Source: Nitrososphaerota archaeon
GTDB lineage: Archaea > Thermoproteota > Nitrososphaeria > Nitrososphaerales > CADDZS01
Direction of reading: 5' to 3'
DNA: 64,000 nt
Assembly (NCBI GenBank): GCA_021325255.1
Contig: JAJPHP010000025.1
Coordinates: 17,042-81,041 of the forward strand
In this document: positions 17,370 through 27,259 of the stretch, piece after piece
Position numbering within the stretch: the stretch's first letter is position 1
How the letters are laid out: the number at the start of each line of letters is the position of its first letter
Made by a program: the position numbers and the translations under genes
Notes under the pieces: generated by a model
Database searches by the model: none
The model's input: only the letters and a program-made list of their open reading frames with translations
What the model was told of the DNA's origin: nothing

Positions 17370-19469
17370 TTGAGCGCACCCAGAAGGGTCAGAACCATCT
17401 ACTCAGTCATCGCTTCGCCGAACCGGCTGGATATCCTGAGGATCCTAAATTCAAAGGGACCGCTGAGTTACTCCGAGCTAAAGACGCTCGCGGGTTTCAA
17501 GTCAAAGAAAGAGTCGGGCAAGTTCGCATATCACCTCCGCAAGCTCGTCAAGCAGACACTAATCTCTCTGAACCGGGCAGAGAGAAAGTACACCGTCACA
17601 AACCTGGGGAGACTGGTCCTGAACCTCACGCGCCAGATAGAGGAGCAATCAATGCTCGAGTCGGGCAAGCTCTACGTGCGCAGTTCAAGACAAGCGATGG
17701 AAGAGTTCAATGCAGACAAGATCCTCCAGTCTCTGGTCAAAGAAGCGGGCATGCCCGTCGAGATTGCGCAAAAGATAGCGAGCGAAACAGAGGCCCGAGT
17801 ATACAAGTTCCAGACCGCTTATCTGACCGCGCCACTGATAAGGGAGATTGTCAACGCGATTCTGATTGAGCACGGATACGAGGAGTACAGGCACAAGCTG
17901 ACGAGGCTCGGCTTGCCCGTTGCTGACGTCAGCGAGCTCATACTGAAGGCTGCGGAGAGCACAGAGTCGATAGAAAATGTCCTCTCGAAAACTTCGGCTA
18001 GAGTTTTCGCTGAATATGCAATGCTGACAAAGATACCTAGAGACGTCTCCGACGCGCATCTCTCCGGAGATCTGCACATTTCGAACTTAGGTGCTTGGAG
18101 CTTGATGCCAGACACGCTGTACTTTGACCTCAACACTCTCTACACAAATCCACTGGTGCTCGGGAGCAAGATGGTGCACGTCCCCCGCCTTGATTCGATC
18201 AAGAGCTTTGATTCAGCGCTTGAGACTCTGGAACTGATCGCCAGCTTGCTGTCTAGGGAGGTTTCAAATGAAGTATGCTTTGATAATCTGATTCCATTCC
18301 TCTGCAAGCTATTCGCTCCACGCTCGCAGGATGAGCAAGTCAAGCTCTTCTCGCGGATCCTGACAGCGATCTCCTCGGCAACGCCGGGACGCAAAGCCGG
18401 GGCTGTGACTTTCAGGATTGGCGACCCAGCTAGGGACGAGGATGTCTCGACTCAGCTAGAACTGAGAGAGTCTTTGATCACTGCTTATGCAAAGTTTGCT
18501 TCGGTTGTGCCAGTGCCGACGATTAACCTTGTTGTCAATCCGGGCCGATACTTTGATCGGAGGGTCATAGAGGGAATGGCGCGAGTGATTTCCGAAGGTG
18601 GAGACATTGCGCTCGAGTCGGACGGTAAGTATACGTTCTCTGGGTTTAGGTTGGGTTCTATCGCGGGCATGGAAGATGGCGGGGTGTCGGATGGAGTCGC
18701 GTTGCTTCACAACCTTACTGTAAACCTACCCAGGTTGGCGTACGAATCAAACAGGGACGAGACATACTTCAGGGCAAAGCTCGCCCTTGTGATCCAGACC
18801 GCGGTAAACGCTCTTTCTAAGAGGAAGGAACAGGTTGTGGAAAGCCTGAGGCTTGGTCTCCTGCCCACGGTGTCGCAGCTGCCAATCGTTTCCTCGATAG
18901 AGGACCTCCCGCTGGTTGTCAACCTTGCTGGCCTCAATGAAGCCATATCCAGTCTCGTGGGCGACAAGCAGGAATCGCCCTCAAGGCAGGAAATCGCGCT
19001 CAAGACGCTCGAAACCGGAAGCAAGGTTGTCTCAGAAAAGGCGTCAAAGGTCGGGCAGAAGGGGTTTGTCTCGCTTGTGCGTCTGGAGGGGCAGTCGAGG
19101 CTCGCCGAGGCCGACTCTGAGAGGTTTGGGAGGGCGCAGGAACTAAGGGGTAGAGGATACAGCGCAGGTATGACGATTCTCGCAGATCACTTCGACAACC
19201 AGGAGGTCGTCCGCTCGGTCTCTGAATTATGCAAGGCCGCGAGCGGTGGTTGCACTGTGGCATTCGAATTTCCAAGGGAGCTCGGCAACGAACAACAACA
19301 TTTGAACTTTAGTAACATACTTACTGGCGTTTCGGGCAAGCTTCCTTTTGCAAGATTTTCAAGAAATCCCGACATTTGCAAGAAATGTGGATTGAAGGTG
19401 TTTGTCGGAGGAAGATGCGCGAACTGCAGATCCACTTCGCTCATTCCGCAAACACTAGTTGTAGCTTGA
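17370..19469 (+). CDS. HTH and ATP-cone protein on an inactive NrdD scaffold
   Basis: A 699-residue protein from TTG. Residues 1-90 are an ArsR-like winged helix (SPNRLDILRILNSKGPLSYSEL). Residues about 103-195 are an ATP cone (VRSSRQAMEEFNADKILQSL, later YEEYRHKLTRLGL). The rest resembles anaerobic ribonucleotide reductase NrdD (DAHLSGDLHISNL), ending in a zinc site CKKCG and CANC. The C-terminal glycyl-radical motif (R-x-x-G-Y) is absent, and so is the Cys expected after the AHLSGD segment. Catalysis is therefore unlikely. Upstream of nrdJ, it is best read as a nucleotide-sensing regulator; that role is inferred. Confidence 0.8.
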   Translation: MSAPRRVRTIYSVIASPNRLDILRILNSKGPLSYSELKTLAGFKSKKESGKFAYHLRKLVKQTLISLNRAERKYTVTNLGRLVLNLTRQIEEQSMLESGKLYVRSSRQAMEEFNADKILQSLVKEAGMPVEIAQKIASETEARVYKFQTAYLTAPLIREIVNAILIEHGYEEYRHKLTRLGLPVADVSELILKAAESTESIENVLSKTSARVFAEYAMLTKIPRDVSDAHLSGDLHISNLGAWSLMPDTLYFDLNTLYTNPLVLGSKMVHVPRLDSIKSFDSALETLELIASLLSREVSNEVCFDNLIPFLCKLFAPRSQDEQVKLFSRILTAISSATPGRKAGAVTFRIGDPARDEDVSTQLELRESLITAYAKFASVVPVPTINLVVNPGRYFDRRVIEGMARVISEGGDIALESDGKYTFSGFRLGSIAGMEDGGVSDGVALLHNLTVNLPRLAYESNRDETYFRAKLALVIQTAVNALSKRKEQVVESLRLGLLPTVSQLPIVSSIEDLPLVVNLAGLNEAISSLVGDKQESPSRQEIALKTLETGSKVVSEKASKVGQKGFVSLVRLEGQSRLAEADSERFGRAQELRGRGYSAGMTILADHFDNQEVVRSVSELCKAASGGCTVAFEFPRELGNEQQHLNFSNILTGVSGKLPFARFSRNPDICKKCGLKVFVGGRCANCRSTSLIPQTLVVA

Positions 19470-20270
19470 AATCGCAAACTCGCTGCACTAGTGGGCTTTG
19501 GACTAAGAGCCCGAATCTGTACGGGTATCAGGTAGATTGAATGATAGCAAAGAAACTAGGAATGAAAAGTTAAGGGAGTATCTTAAAGCTCACTTCCCTC
19601 TTTTTTCGCTTCCCTGTTTTCCTTTGTTGAGTAGAGTTGGAGTACTCTGAATTTTTTTTCGGCGGCCTATACATCTTTCCATCGCAATTTTCTTGCGGGC
19701 GTTCTTTGTCGTTGTGAAAAGTTTTGGACATCTATCACGGAATTTCGCTGTTGGCTACTGTCAAAACTAATTTACAATAATTTTGAACTCGACGCGGTTC
19801 TTCTAGAGTCCCGCACGTAAATCGCTTAATGTTAAATATTCTACTACCGAGTTACGCATGCACATAGAAAATAAGAGAAAGAGAAAGACGAACGAAGGGG
19901 AACAACGAAGTAGCAGGCAAGAAAAACCAAGGACAAAGTGAGGAAAAGTCTTACCGATTAACCACGTATCGACGAATGGAAGAACTGAAGAATTCGTTTG
20001 TGAATACGTGCTCAGAGCCATCTATCGCGAGCATGCGATATTCCGGAGCAGTCCCTCTAGTAAGGGATATTCAGCTAGTGGATACTGAGGAGAGGCATGT
20101 GTTGATTTTTTCCCTTGGGAATTCGGTGCGAAACTAGCAACTTGATATAGCCGTCTTACCTTATCTTTCATCTTCATCTTCTTCTCGAAAACTGCGTGCG
20201 GCACGCTGGCAACGAAACGAAATCAAAGTCAGGAATATTTGAAACTGGGAACAAATGAGCGAGGTTTGAT
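19470..20270. other. 800-base leader region before nrdJ
   Basis: An unusually long gap upstream of the reductase gene. It contains a T-rich run near 19650 and an inverted repeat GCGTGC-G-GCACGC at 20194-20206. No convincing gene, and no cobalamin riboswitch signature, was recognised. Confidence 0.35.
20194..20206. promoter_or_regulatory. Inverted repeat upstream of nrdJ
   Basis: GCGTGC and GCACGC flank a single G, 64 bases before the TTG start of nrdJ. It is a candidate binding site for a regulator, for example the neighbouring HTH/ATP-cone protein. Confidence 0.3.
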
Positions 20271-22592
20271 TTGAGCAAAGTGGAGACCAATTCGATCGAC
20301 GATAGGGTGGCGGAGGAAGTGGAGGATGTTCGCGAGGTTGCAAGCGAACTGGAACAAATAGTTGCCCCCATTGAACTACCAAAGGCGACTCTGGACTTCT
20401 TCAACAACGACGAGCTGAGGGCCAGGGTTTTCTACGAGAAGTACGCTTTGAAGGACAGGGACGGCATCGTCGTTGAAAAGACTCCGGCCGACATGTGGGC
20501 CCGCGTGGCCAGGGAACTAGCCTCCGTCGAGGAAACTGAGGAGAAGAGGAGCGAGTGGACAAAGAAATTCTACTGGCTGCTGGAAAACTTCCGCTTCGTA
20601 CCTGGGGGGAGGATAATGTTCGGCGCGGGGCAGCCCAGGAGGTCTACGCTTCTCAACTGCTACTACCTCCCCATCAAAAATGACTCTCTTGAGAGCATTT
20701 TTGAGTTTTGCAAGGAGGCGGGGAGGACTTACTCTTACGGCGGTGGAGTGGGTACCGACATTTCAGTCCTTCGACCGAAGGGCTCGCCGGTGAACAACTC
20801 TGCTGTTGTATCAACGGGCTCAGTTTCTTTTATGGAACTTTTTTCGATAACCACTGGGACGATCGGCCAGGCCGGAAGGCGTGGCGCGCTAATGATTACG
20901 ATTCACGTCGATCATCCGGACGTTGTGGACTTTATCGACGTAAAGCGCGACCTGTCCAAGGTCAACCATGCCAACATCAGCGTCTGTATCACTGACGCCT
21001 TCATGCAGGCGGTGGAGAAGGACGACAACTTTGCACTCTCCTTCAAAAATGAAAAGGCTGACATGAAGAGGGTGGTGAGGGCGCGCGACCTCTGGGACAA
21101 GCTCGTGAAGTCTGCATGGGAGTCCGCGGAGCCAGGAATTATATTCTGGGACAACGTGAAGAATGAGTCTCCGACAGAGTACAATGGAATGGAGGTCCAC
21201 GGATTCAATCCGTGCTCCGAGCAGTGCCTCGAGGATTACGGCTGCTGCTGTCTTGGAAACATCAACCTCTCGGCCTTCGTGGTCGACGAGTTCTCCGACA
21301 GGGCAAGGATTGATTGGAGAAACATGGAAAAGGCGCTACGCTACGCGACTAGGTTTCTCGACAACGTCCTTGACTACAACAAGGACAAGCACCCTCTCGA
21401 AGCTCAGACGAAAGCCTCGATGTGGTCGAGGAGAATCGGGGTTGGATTCACGGGACTCGCCGACATGCTGATCAAGCTCAACCTGAAGTACGACTCGCAG
21501 CAATCTGTCAAGTTCATCGACAGGATGTTCGAGAAGATCAAGAACATTTGCTACGACGAGAGCTGCAACATTGCCGTCGAGAAGGGGCCTGCTCCGGCAT
21601 TCATTGCAGAGAAGCACCTCTCGAGGCCGTTCGTCCAGCGCCTAGATCCGCAGGTCAAGCAAAAGATCGCGTCCGGAGGAGTGAGGAACTCCTGCGTACT
21701 CACAGTGCCGCCGGTGGGAAGCGGTGCAATACTCGCAGGCACAACCTCGGGGATTGAGCCAATCTTCGCGCTGAGCTACGTGCGAAAGAGCAAGTCGCTC
21801 TCGGGCGGAGAGTTCAAGGTTTACCACCCGCTCGTCCAGGAGTACATGAAGCGCTTTGGCATCGCCGCTGAGAACGCGCTCCCCGACATCTTCGTCACGG
21901 CCCACAACATAAAGGCGGAGTTCAGGGTGCAGATGCAGGGGACGATCCAGAAGCACATCGACTCGAGCATCTCGAGCACGGTCAACATACCAAAGGAGGC
22001 GACCGTGCAGGACGTCAAGGACATTTACTTCCAGGCCTGGAGGGCGGGCTGTAAGGGAATCACGGTCTACAGGGAGGGAGCTAGGGAGGGGATCCTGCTC
22101 ACCAATGCAGAGGCCGCGAGCCAGCACAAGGGTAGCGCCGGAAAGGCGCAAAAGTACGAGCGCCCGAAGGTACTGAGCGGCCAGACAATCAAGATGAAGA
22201 TTCCTCAGGGGAGCCTATACGTCACGGCGAACAAGAACGGGGACGACATCGTCCGGGAGACGTTTGTGACTTTGGGCAAGTCAGGAGGAGACGAAAAGGC
22301 AGACGCCGAAGCGATCGGCAGACTCATCAGCCTCTACCTTCAACACGGGGGTAACCTGCAGGAAGTGATCCACACGCTGAAGGGGATCCAGGGAAGGGAC
22401 GTATCATGGGACAACGGGAAGCAACTCCTCTCTGTTCCGGACGCCGTGGCAAAGGCACTCGAGGAGATATTGGGCCGCACAATAGCAGTGGAGCCCGAGA
22501 TGAAGCACTGCCCAGACTGCGGCGAGGCCTCCATAATCTTCGAGAATGGTTGTTACAGGTGCACAAGTTGCGGCTACTCAAAGTGTAACTAG
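20271..22592 (+). CDS. nrdJ: Adenosylcobalamin-dependent ribonucleotide reductase (class II)
   Basis: A 773-residue protein from TTG. It makes deoxyribonucleotides with a B12-derived thiyl radical, without oxygen. Visible marks are LLNCYYLPIKNDSLESIF near residue 123, NPCSEQCLEDYG near residue 310, the barrel segment VPPVGSGAILAGTTSG near residue 480 and a C-terminal four-Cys module (CPDCG and CTSCGYSKC) that relays reducing power. The N-terminal part is short, with no clear ATP cone. The cone is instead found in the upstream HTH protein, an interesting division of parts. Confidence 0.95.
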   Translation: MSKVETNSIDDRVAEEVEDVREVASELEQIVAPIELPKATLDFFNNDELRARVFYEKYALKDRDGIVVEKTPADMWARVARELASVEETEEKRSEWTKKFYWLLENFRFVPGGRIMFGAGQPRRSTLLNCYYLPIKNDSLESIFEFCKEAGRTYSYGGGVGTDISVLRPKGSPVNNSAVVSTGSVSFMELFSITTGTIGQAGRRGALMITIHVDHPDVVDFIDVKRDLSKVNHANISVCITDAFMQAVEKDDNFALSFKNEKADMKRVVRARDLWDKLVKSAWESAEPGIIFWDNVKNESPTEYNGMEVHGFNPCSEQCLEDYGCCCLGNINLSAFVVDEFSDRARIDWRNMEKALRYATRFLDNVLDYNKDKHPLEAQTKASMWSRRIGVGFTGLADMLIKLNLKYDSQQSVKFIDRMFEKIKNICYDESCNIAVEKGPAPAFIAEKHLSRPFVQRLDPQVKQKIASGGVRNSCVLTVPPVGSGAILAGTTSGIEPIFALSYVRKSKSLSGGEFKVYHPLVQEYMKRFGIAAENALPDIFVTAHNIKAEFRVQMQGTIQKHIDSSISSTVNIPKEATVQDVKDIYFQAWRAGCKGITVYREGAREGILLTNAEAASQHKGSAGKAQKYERPKVLSGQTIKMKIPQGSLYVTANKNGDDIVRETFVTLGKSGGDEKADAEAIGRLISLYLQHGGNLQEVIHTLKGIQGRDVSWDNGKQLLSVPDAVAKALEEILGRTIAVEPEMKHCPDCGEASIIFENGCYRCTSCGYSKCN

Positions 22593-22681
22593 AATAACGT
22601 GCGAAATATCCGAAGCTGGGCGAGCTGGAACAGGAGCGCTCGCCCTCACAACCACTCTTTCAAACCGCTTAAGCATTTTTG

Positions 22682-23611
22682 TTAGGCGTTCAGGATAAGG
22701 GAGAGCAGTGCCGCCCTAACTGTTCGACCATACTGCATCTGCTTGAAATACCTCGCCTGCTTTGTCGAGTCAACGTCGGGGCGAATCTCGTCGACGCGCG
22801 GGAGGGGATGCATGACAATCGCATCGCTCTTCATCTTCTCAACCTGAGCCGCGTCGATGTAGTACGACCCTCGGACTTTTTCATACTCCTGTTCGTCAGG
22901 GAACCTCTCTCTTTGGATGCGCGTCATGTAAAGGACATCGAGGTTCGGGAGGATGGAGTGGAGGTCCTCGAACTCTCTTATCTCTATGGACCTTGAAGAG
23001 CCGGCCACCTTTATCTGCTCAATGTCGTGCGCGGCTTCCTGCCTTATCTTAAGAGTCGGCGGGGCCACGAGGTCAACCTCGACGTTGTACTTTGCGAGGC
23101 CGTAGATCAGCGAGTAAACAGTTCTGCCGTACTTCAGGTCCCCCACGATGCCGACTCGCAGACCGTCGATCTGCTTTTTCTCTTTCAAAATTGTGTACAG
23201 ATCAAGCATCGCTTGGGTGGGGTGCTCCTCAGTGCCAGTTCCTCCGCTTATGACAGGCTTCAATGCGATCTCGGCCGCAAATCGTGCTGCTCCCTCGTAG
23301 AGATGGCGCAAGACGAGGACATCGGCGTTTGCTTCTACGACGCGCACCGTGTCAGCAAGCGATTCGCCCTTTTCGATCGATGTGGTCTTCGTCTCGCTGA
23401 AACCCACGGAGGTTCCGCCAATTGAAGCCATTGCGGATTCGAAACTGAGCCTTGTGCGCGTGCTAGGCTCGAAGAACATGATGCCGAGAATCCGTCCTTC
23501 TCCCAGCGCGACCCGCTCCCTGTACTTCATCGATAGTATCTTATCTGCGGTGGAGAAGAGGAGGTCTAGCTCCTCGCGGGCAAAGTCCTTCATGGAAAGA
23601 ATGTCTCGCAT
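22682..23611 (-). CDS. pyrB: Aspartate carbamoyltransferase catalytic subunit
   Basis: The start at 23611 (MRDILSMKDF) gives 309 residues, the normal length; the frame is open to 23725 but that extra part is unlike the family. Carbamoyl-phosphate site: FEPSTRTRLSFE near residue 50. Aspartate site: the HPLPR-type segment MHPLPRVDEI near residue 265. Middle marks are HPTQAMLDL and YMTRIQRERF. It performs the first committed step of pyrimidine synthesis. The regulatory subunit gene pyrI, usually adjacent in archaea, is not seen on either side. Confidence 0.95.
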   Translation of the reverse strand: MRDILSMKDFAREELDLLFSTADKILSMKYRERVALGEGRILGIMFFEPSTRTRLSFESAMASIGGTSVGFSETKTTSIEKGESLADTVRVVEANADVLVLRHLYEGAARFAAEIALKPVISGGTGTEEHPTQAMLDLYTILKEKKQIDGLRVGIVGDLKYGRTVYSLIYGLAKYNVEVDLVAPPTLKIRQEAAHDIEQIKVAGSSRSIEIREFEDLHSILPNLDVLYMTRIQRERFPDEQEYEKVRGSYYIDAAQVEKMKSDAIVMHPLPRVDEIRPDVDSTKQARYFKQMQYGRTVRAALLSLILNA

Positions 23612-23918
23612 GTAAAAGGGGTTTGGCAAGGGGAGAAAAAGTCGGACCGAGTTCCTTTTCCCCGCTCCCGAGATATTAAAAGGCATGCGGGAGGATGAAA
23701 GAGCCAAGTTCGAATCAGCATGCAACGCGCAGTCTCCACTGCGTCCTAGTTGATCAGAAGCGAGTGTATTCGAAAGTATATAGATGCAGGGTGCGGATAA
23801 CCATCAAACAGGAGAAAGAGAAGAAATTCCTCTCCGTTATTGATACCATCATCCTAGAATTTTGAAAGAAATCTGTTGTGAAAGTCGAGCTTTTTTCGGG
23901 CGGGTTACAACCAAATAA

Positions 23919-24602
23919 TTGAGCGAAAAGAATCCGGTGCAAACCGCTGGGAAGCTGATTGAGGGGTTGATTTCCCTCTCGGAGGAGGTGGTGGAAATGT
24001 CCGGCCTTCTCGCCCGGGTCACGGCTGCAATTGAATCCAGAGACGAGCTGCGGACGAGGAAGATACTAGCTGACATTATTGCGAGAGAGGATAAAGCTGA
24101 CTCGCTCTTCGAAGACGTTGCAACAAGAATAATGGAGGCCGATCTTGCGAGCGAGGCGGAGTCAGACCGACTGCTCGGCATCGCAAAAAATCTTGATCGG
24201 ATCTCGGATCTGATTGGAAGAACTGCCCTACTCTTCAACTACCTCTCCTCGTTTTCAAGCTCAGAGATGTTCGAGCTCCTCGGCGCCGGGACCGCGCAGG
24301 TCAACCTGATCTCGTCAGACCTTATGTCTGTGCTCCGATTTCTAGACAAGGATCCGAGGAAGGTCAGGGAGATATGCGGAAGGGTATCGGGAAGGGAGAA
24401 GGTCCTGGACGGACTTAGAGGGAGGTTCAACTCTTACGCAATTCAGAAGATGGGCAAGTCCGAGTACAGGATATGGCTCAAGGACATATTCTCCCACCTT
24501 GACGAGATTGCTGACACCGCAAGGGATATGACGGTCACGCTGAGGGTGACGGCAATACAGGTCGAGAAGCAGAGGAGCGCAAAGAAATCGGCAACAAAGT
24601 AG
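23919..24602 (+). CDS. PhoU/DUF47-like helical protein
   Basis: A 227-residue, almost entirely helical protein from TTG. It follows the PhoU-like pattern of long amphipathic helices with acidic metal-site patches (REDKADSLFEDVATRIM and DEIADTARDM). DUF47 proteins usually partner a Pit-type phosphate transporter; none is in this window. It is divergent from pyrB. The C-terminal tail is basic. Confidence 0.7.
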   Translation: MSEKNPVQTAGKLIEGLISLSEEVVEMSGLLARVTAAIESRDELRTRKILADIIAREDKADSLFEDVATRIMEADLASEAESDRLLGIAKNLDRISDLIGRTALLFNYLSSFSSSEMFELLGAGTAQVNLISSDLMSVLRFLDKDPRKVREICGRVSGREKVLDGLRGRFNSYAIQKMGKSEYRIWLKDIFSHLDEIADTARDMTVTLRVTAIQVEKQRSAKKSATK

Positions 24603-24864
24603 CAGAAACTTAGAGACTGATTCTCTAATGCGCAGTGTTTTCCTTTTCTTCTACTTTCAGCAATCCGATATCACGGTCATGGTTTAGGAGTTTTTCTCTT
24701 CCTTATAGTCAGGAAACTTCCGAATCTATTTCAAGCGCCTATCTCCAAAGGCTTAAAACATAACCATGAGACAAAATTTTCAATAAAGAAAACTCTCAGA
24801 CTGCGTCGATTGCAATCTTTCCGCCTGCGGAGAATTGTGTGAATAGGAACAGGAGAAAATTCCA

Positions 24865-25914
24865 TTGAGCAAAAGCGTCTATTCAGGAACCAAGGCCTTC
24901 GCGGTTCGAGGCGCGCTTCTAAACTACTCAACATTCGACGAACTCGCAGATTCAGACAGTTTGGATACGTTTGTTTCAAAACTCAAGGGGACCGCATACG
25001 GAGACGCCATATCTGATCTGCAAAGGCCGTATGATGCTGTAAGGATTGAGCTGGCGCTGCAGAGGAGGCTGGCCAAGGTCGCGAGATCAATGATCACGGC
25101 GACTTCGAATTCCAAGGTCCTCCAGGCGTACTATTCCAAATTTCTCTCAAACAACCTAAAGAACATCCTGAAGGGACTGGCACTCGAAAGGAGTTATGAA
25201 GATATTTCAAAGTTCGTCGACCTCTACGTCGAGGAGCTCGTGGGGACGAGGGACGTAATTGTCAGGGCACTTGCCTCCAAGAGACTCGACGAAGCCGTCT
25301 CGGCGTTGCGTAGCACTCAGTACGGCGAGGCCGCCGAAGCTGCGGTAAAGGCATTCCAGGAAACAAAGAACTTCCAGGTCATCGACCTATACATCGACCG
25401 TGCGTACTACAGGAACCTGCTTGCTGCCTTCCTCTCGGAGAGGACAGACAAGCGCGAGCTTAGGGAGCTGATAGCAGTCGACATTGACGCCTTCAATGTG
25501 ACTTCCGTACTAAGATCGAGGGAGTGGGGCCTACAGCCGGGGGAGGCTGAGGGGATGATAGTCGAACCAGAATTCAGGGTCCCCAAGGAAATCTTAGTCG
25601 CGCTTGCGCGTTCGGAGAGTTCAAGCGAATCAATCTCTCAGCTAGAGCGTACGCCCTATTCGGGCATAGTGACTCAGCAGGATGCTTCTAATCCGTCTTG
25701 GATCGGGGTGCTCGAAGGCAATTTTGAGATACTCAAACTCAGGGCGGCCAGGCGGACGTTCACCTGGGACATTTTCAGCATCAGCGAGGCGATCGGAATC
25801 CTAAAGCTTATCGAATATGAGATCAGGGCGCTCGCCGCGGTCGCATTTGGAATCGAGCAAAAGATTCCGCGAAGCGAGATTATGCAGAGCCTGTCCTGGT
25901 TCAAGCCAGGGTAA
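24865..25914 (+). CDS. atpC: A-type ATP synthase subunit C
   Basis: A 349-residue helical protein from TTG with a GGAG sequence 12 bases before. It matches archaeal subunit C (V-ATPase d type), with the early YSGTKAFAVRGALL, middle YYRNLLAAF and late WDIFSISEAIGILKLIEYEIRAL. It forms the socket on top of the membrane c-ring that takes the central stalk. It is separated from the other ATP synthase genes by five unrelated genes and converges on TFE with a gap of five bases. Confidence 0.88.
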   Translation: MSKSVYSGTKAFAVRGALLNYSTFDELADSDSLDTFVSKLKGTAYGDAISDLQRPYDAVRIELALQRRLAKVARSMITATSNSKVLQAYYSKFLSNNLKNILKGLALERSYEDISKFVDLYVEELVGTRDVIVRALASKRLDEAVSALRSTQYGEAAEAAVKAFQETKNFQVIDLYIDRAYYRNLLAAFLSERTDKRELRELIAVDIDAFNVTSVLRSREWGLQPGEAEGMIVEPEFRVPKEILVALARSESSSESISQLERTPYSGIVTQQDASNPSWIGVLEGNFEILKLRAARRTFTWDIFSISEAIGILKLIEYEIRALAAVAFGIEQKIPRSEIMQSLSWFKPG

Positions 25915-25919
25915 TGTGA

Positions 25920-26432
25920 TTAGAGCGGTCGCGTTTCGTGCTGCATCTGCCCGATCTTCCACTCTAGGGCCTGCTTGAACTCTGTGTTGTCGATCAGGTT
26001 CAGGTTCTTTCCGCAGGTCGGACACTTGAAGAACGCCTCCATGGCCTCCTCGAAAGTCAGTTTCTTACAGGTCGGAGTCTCGCAGCTGTAAAACTCGTGC
26101 TCCTTCTCATAATCGAGGCGCTGTCTCAGCCTCTCCAGGGCCTTCTTCTTCTGTGTCTCGATGAAGCCGTCTACTTGGTCTCTTTGGGCCTTCCACCTGT
26201 AAACAAACCACCCACGCTTCAAGTCCCTGACTCTTATTCCAGAAATCAGAGAGCGTCCGAAGAGGTCGTAGAGCGCCTTCCTGACTGAGTTAATCTTCAG
26301 CCCTGTTGCGCTCGCAATTTCCTCGTCTGTTGCGTTCTCGTTGTTCAGGAGTGCCCTTGCTACCTTTACGTAATCCTCTCCGCCCAGGAGGCTCGCAATC
26401 TTTACGAAAGAATCTTCATATTCAATTTTCAT
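25920..26432 (-). CDS. tfe: Transcription initiation factor TFE, alpha subunit
   Basis: From ATG 26432 (MKIEYEDSF) the protein has 170 residues. The N-terminal winged helix contains ARALLNNENATDEEIASATGL then SVRKALYDLF; the C-terminal zinc ribbon uses CETPTC and CPTCG. TFE is the archaeal TFIIE-alpha homologue that stabilises the open promoter complex. It lies 10 bases after trm56 on the same strand. TFE and trm56 are commonly linked in archaea. Confidence 0.95.
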   Translation of the reverse strand: MKIEYEDSFVKIASLLGGEDYVKVARALLNNENATDEEIASATGLKINSVRKALYDLFGRSLISGIRVRDLKRGWFVYRWKAQRDQVDGFIETQKKKALERLRQRLDYEKEHEFYSCETPTCKKLTFEEAMEAFFKCPTCGKNLNLIDNTEFKQALEWKIGQMQHETRPL

Positions 26433-26442
26433 TTTTGATAAG

Positions 26443-27042
26443 CTAAAGCACCTCGACATGTTTCCCTTTTGCCTTGGGAACTATCCTAATCTTAGCTTTG
26501 TCAAATCTATAGTATAGCTCTTCCCCCATAAAAAGCCTATCAAGAAAGACGGCGAGCGCCGCGATTTCGCTGTGGGGTTGACTGCCCACCGCCACGTTGT
26601 AGTCGGCTATCTGGAAAATTTCAGACGGGACTTTTTCCGCCCCAATCACTATTAGGACTCGTTTTCTCTTTGAAGAGTCTTCCGGCAATTGCAGGTTTTC
26701 CCTGATTCTTTTGAGGCAGTCGTCCAGACGCTCTCCGTACATCGTTAGGTGAACCACGATGCCTGCATGCTTCTTGATAGTCTCCCGCCAGCTTTTTGTG
26801 AAGGCGACTTCAAAGTTTCCGCCCCACCTTTCAGCAACCCTCCGCAGCGAGTCAACAGTTTCATCGTCCGCACCGGAGATGATCAGCGAACGCGCGCCTA
26901 ACGCGCGAGCTACGAGTCCCACGTGGGTACTCATCCTAGCGTCACGGACGAGCCTGTGCCCGAGCCTCAACACATCGACGTCGTAGGGGAGAGCATCATT
27001 ACGATCGGCGGTCGCCCCCCGAGTAACATTTGCTTGGCTCAA
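26443..27042 (-). CDS. trm56: tRNA (cytidine-56-2'-O) methyltransferase Trm56
   Basis: A 199-residue SPOUT-class protein from TTG. The family marks are VLRLGHRLVRDARMSTHVGL near residue 25 and VGSQPHSEIAALAVFLDR near residue 153, which forms the cofactor-binding knot. It methylates ribose C56 in the T loop of archaeal tRNAs. It is the first gene of a two-gene unit with TFE. Confidence 0.93.
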   Translation of the reverse strand: MSQANVTRGATADRNDALPYDVDVLRLGHRLVRDARMSTHVGLVARALGARSLIISGADDETVDSLRRVAERWGGNFEVAFTKSWRETIKKHAGIVVHLTMYGERLDDCLKRIRENLQLPEDSSKRKRVLIVIGAEKVPSEIFQIADYNVAVGSQPHSEIAALAVFLDRLFMGEELYYRFDKAKIRIVPKAKGKHVEVL

Positions 27043-27259
27043 TTTTGGCTACTGTTCTTCTCCCGCCGCTTCTCTACATACGCTTGGCGAGTAACCTAAA
27101 AAGGATCTACTATGTCCATTATTATCATCCTTCTCTTCCACGAACCGGATTGCCTTTCGCAGTGAAGGCAATCCACTCTGGGCTAGAGGCAATCTGGTCG
27201 TAAAATCGAGCAATGTTGCAAGAAATTTTAGAGTAGTTTTGTCTTCCAGATTCAGAAGT

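Noticed and set aside
19803..20021. Minus-strand frame and D-arm-like sequence upstream of nrdJ
   Set aside because: No T arm or acceptor stem is present, and the frame has no domain character.
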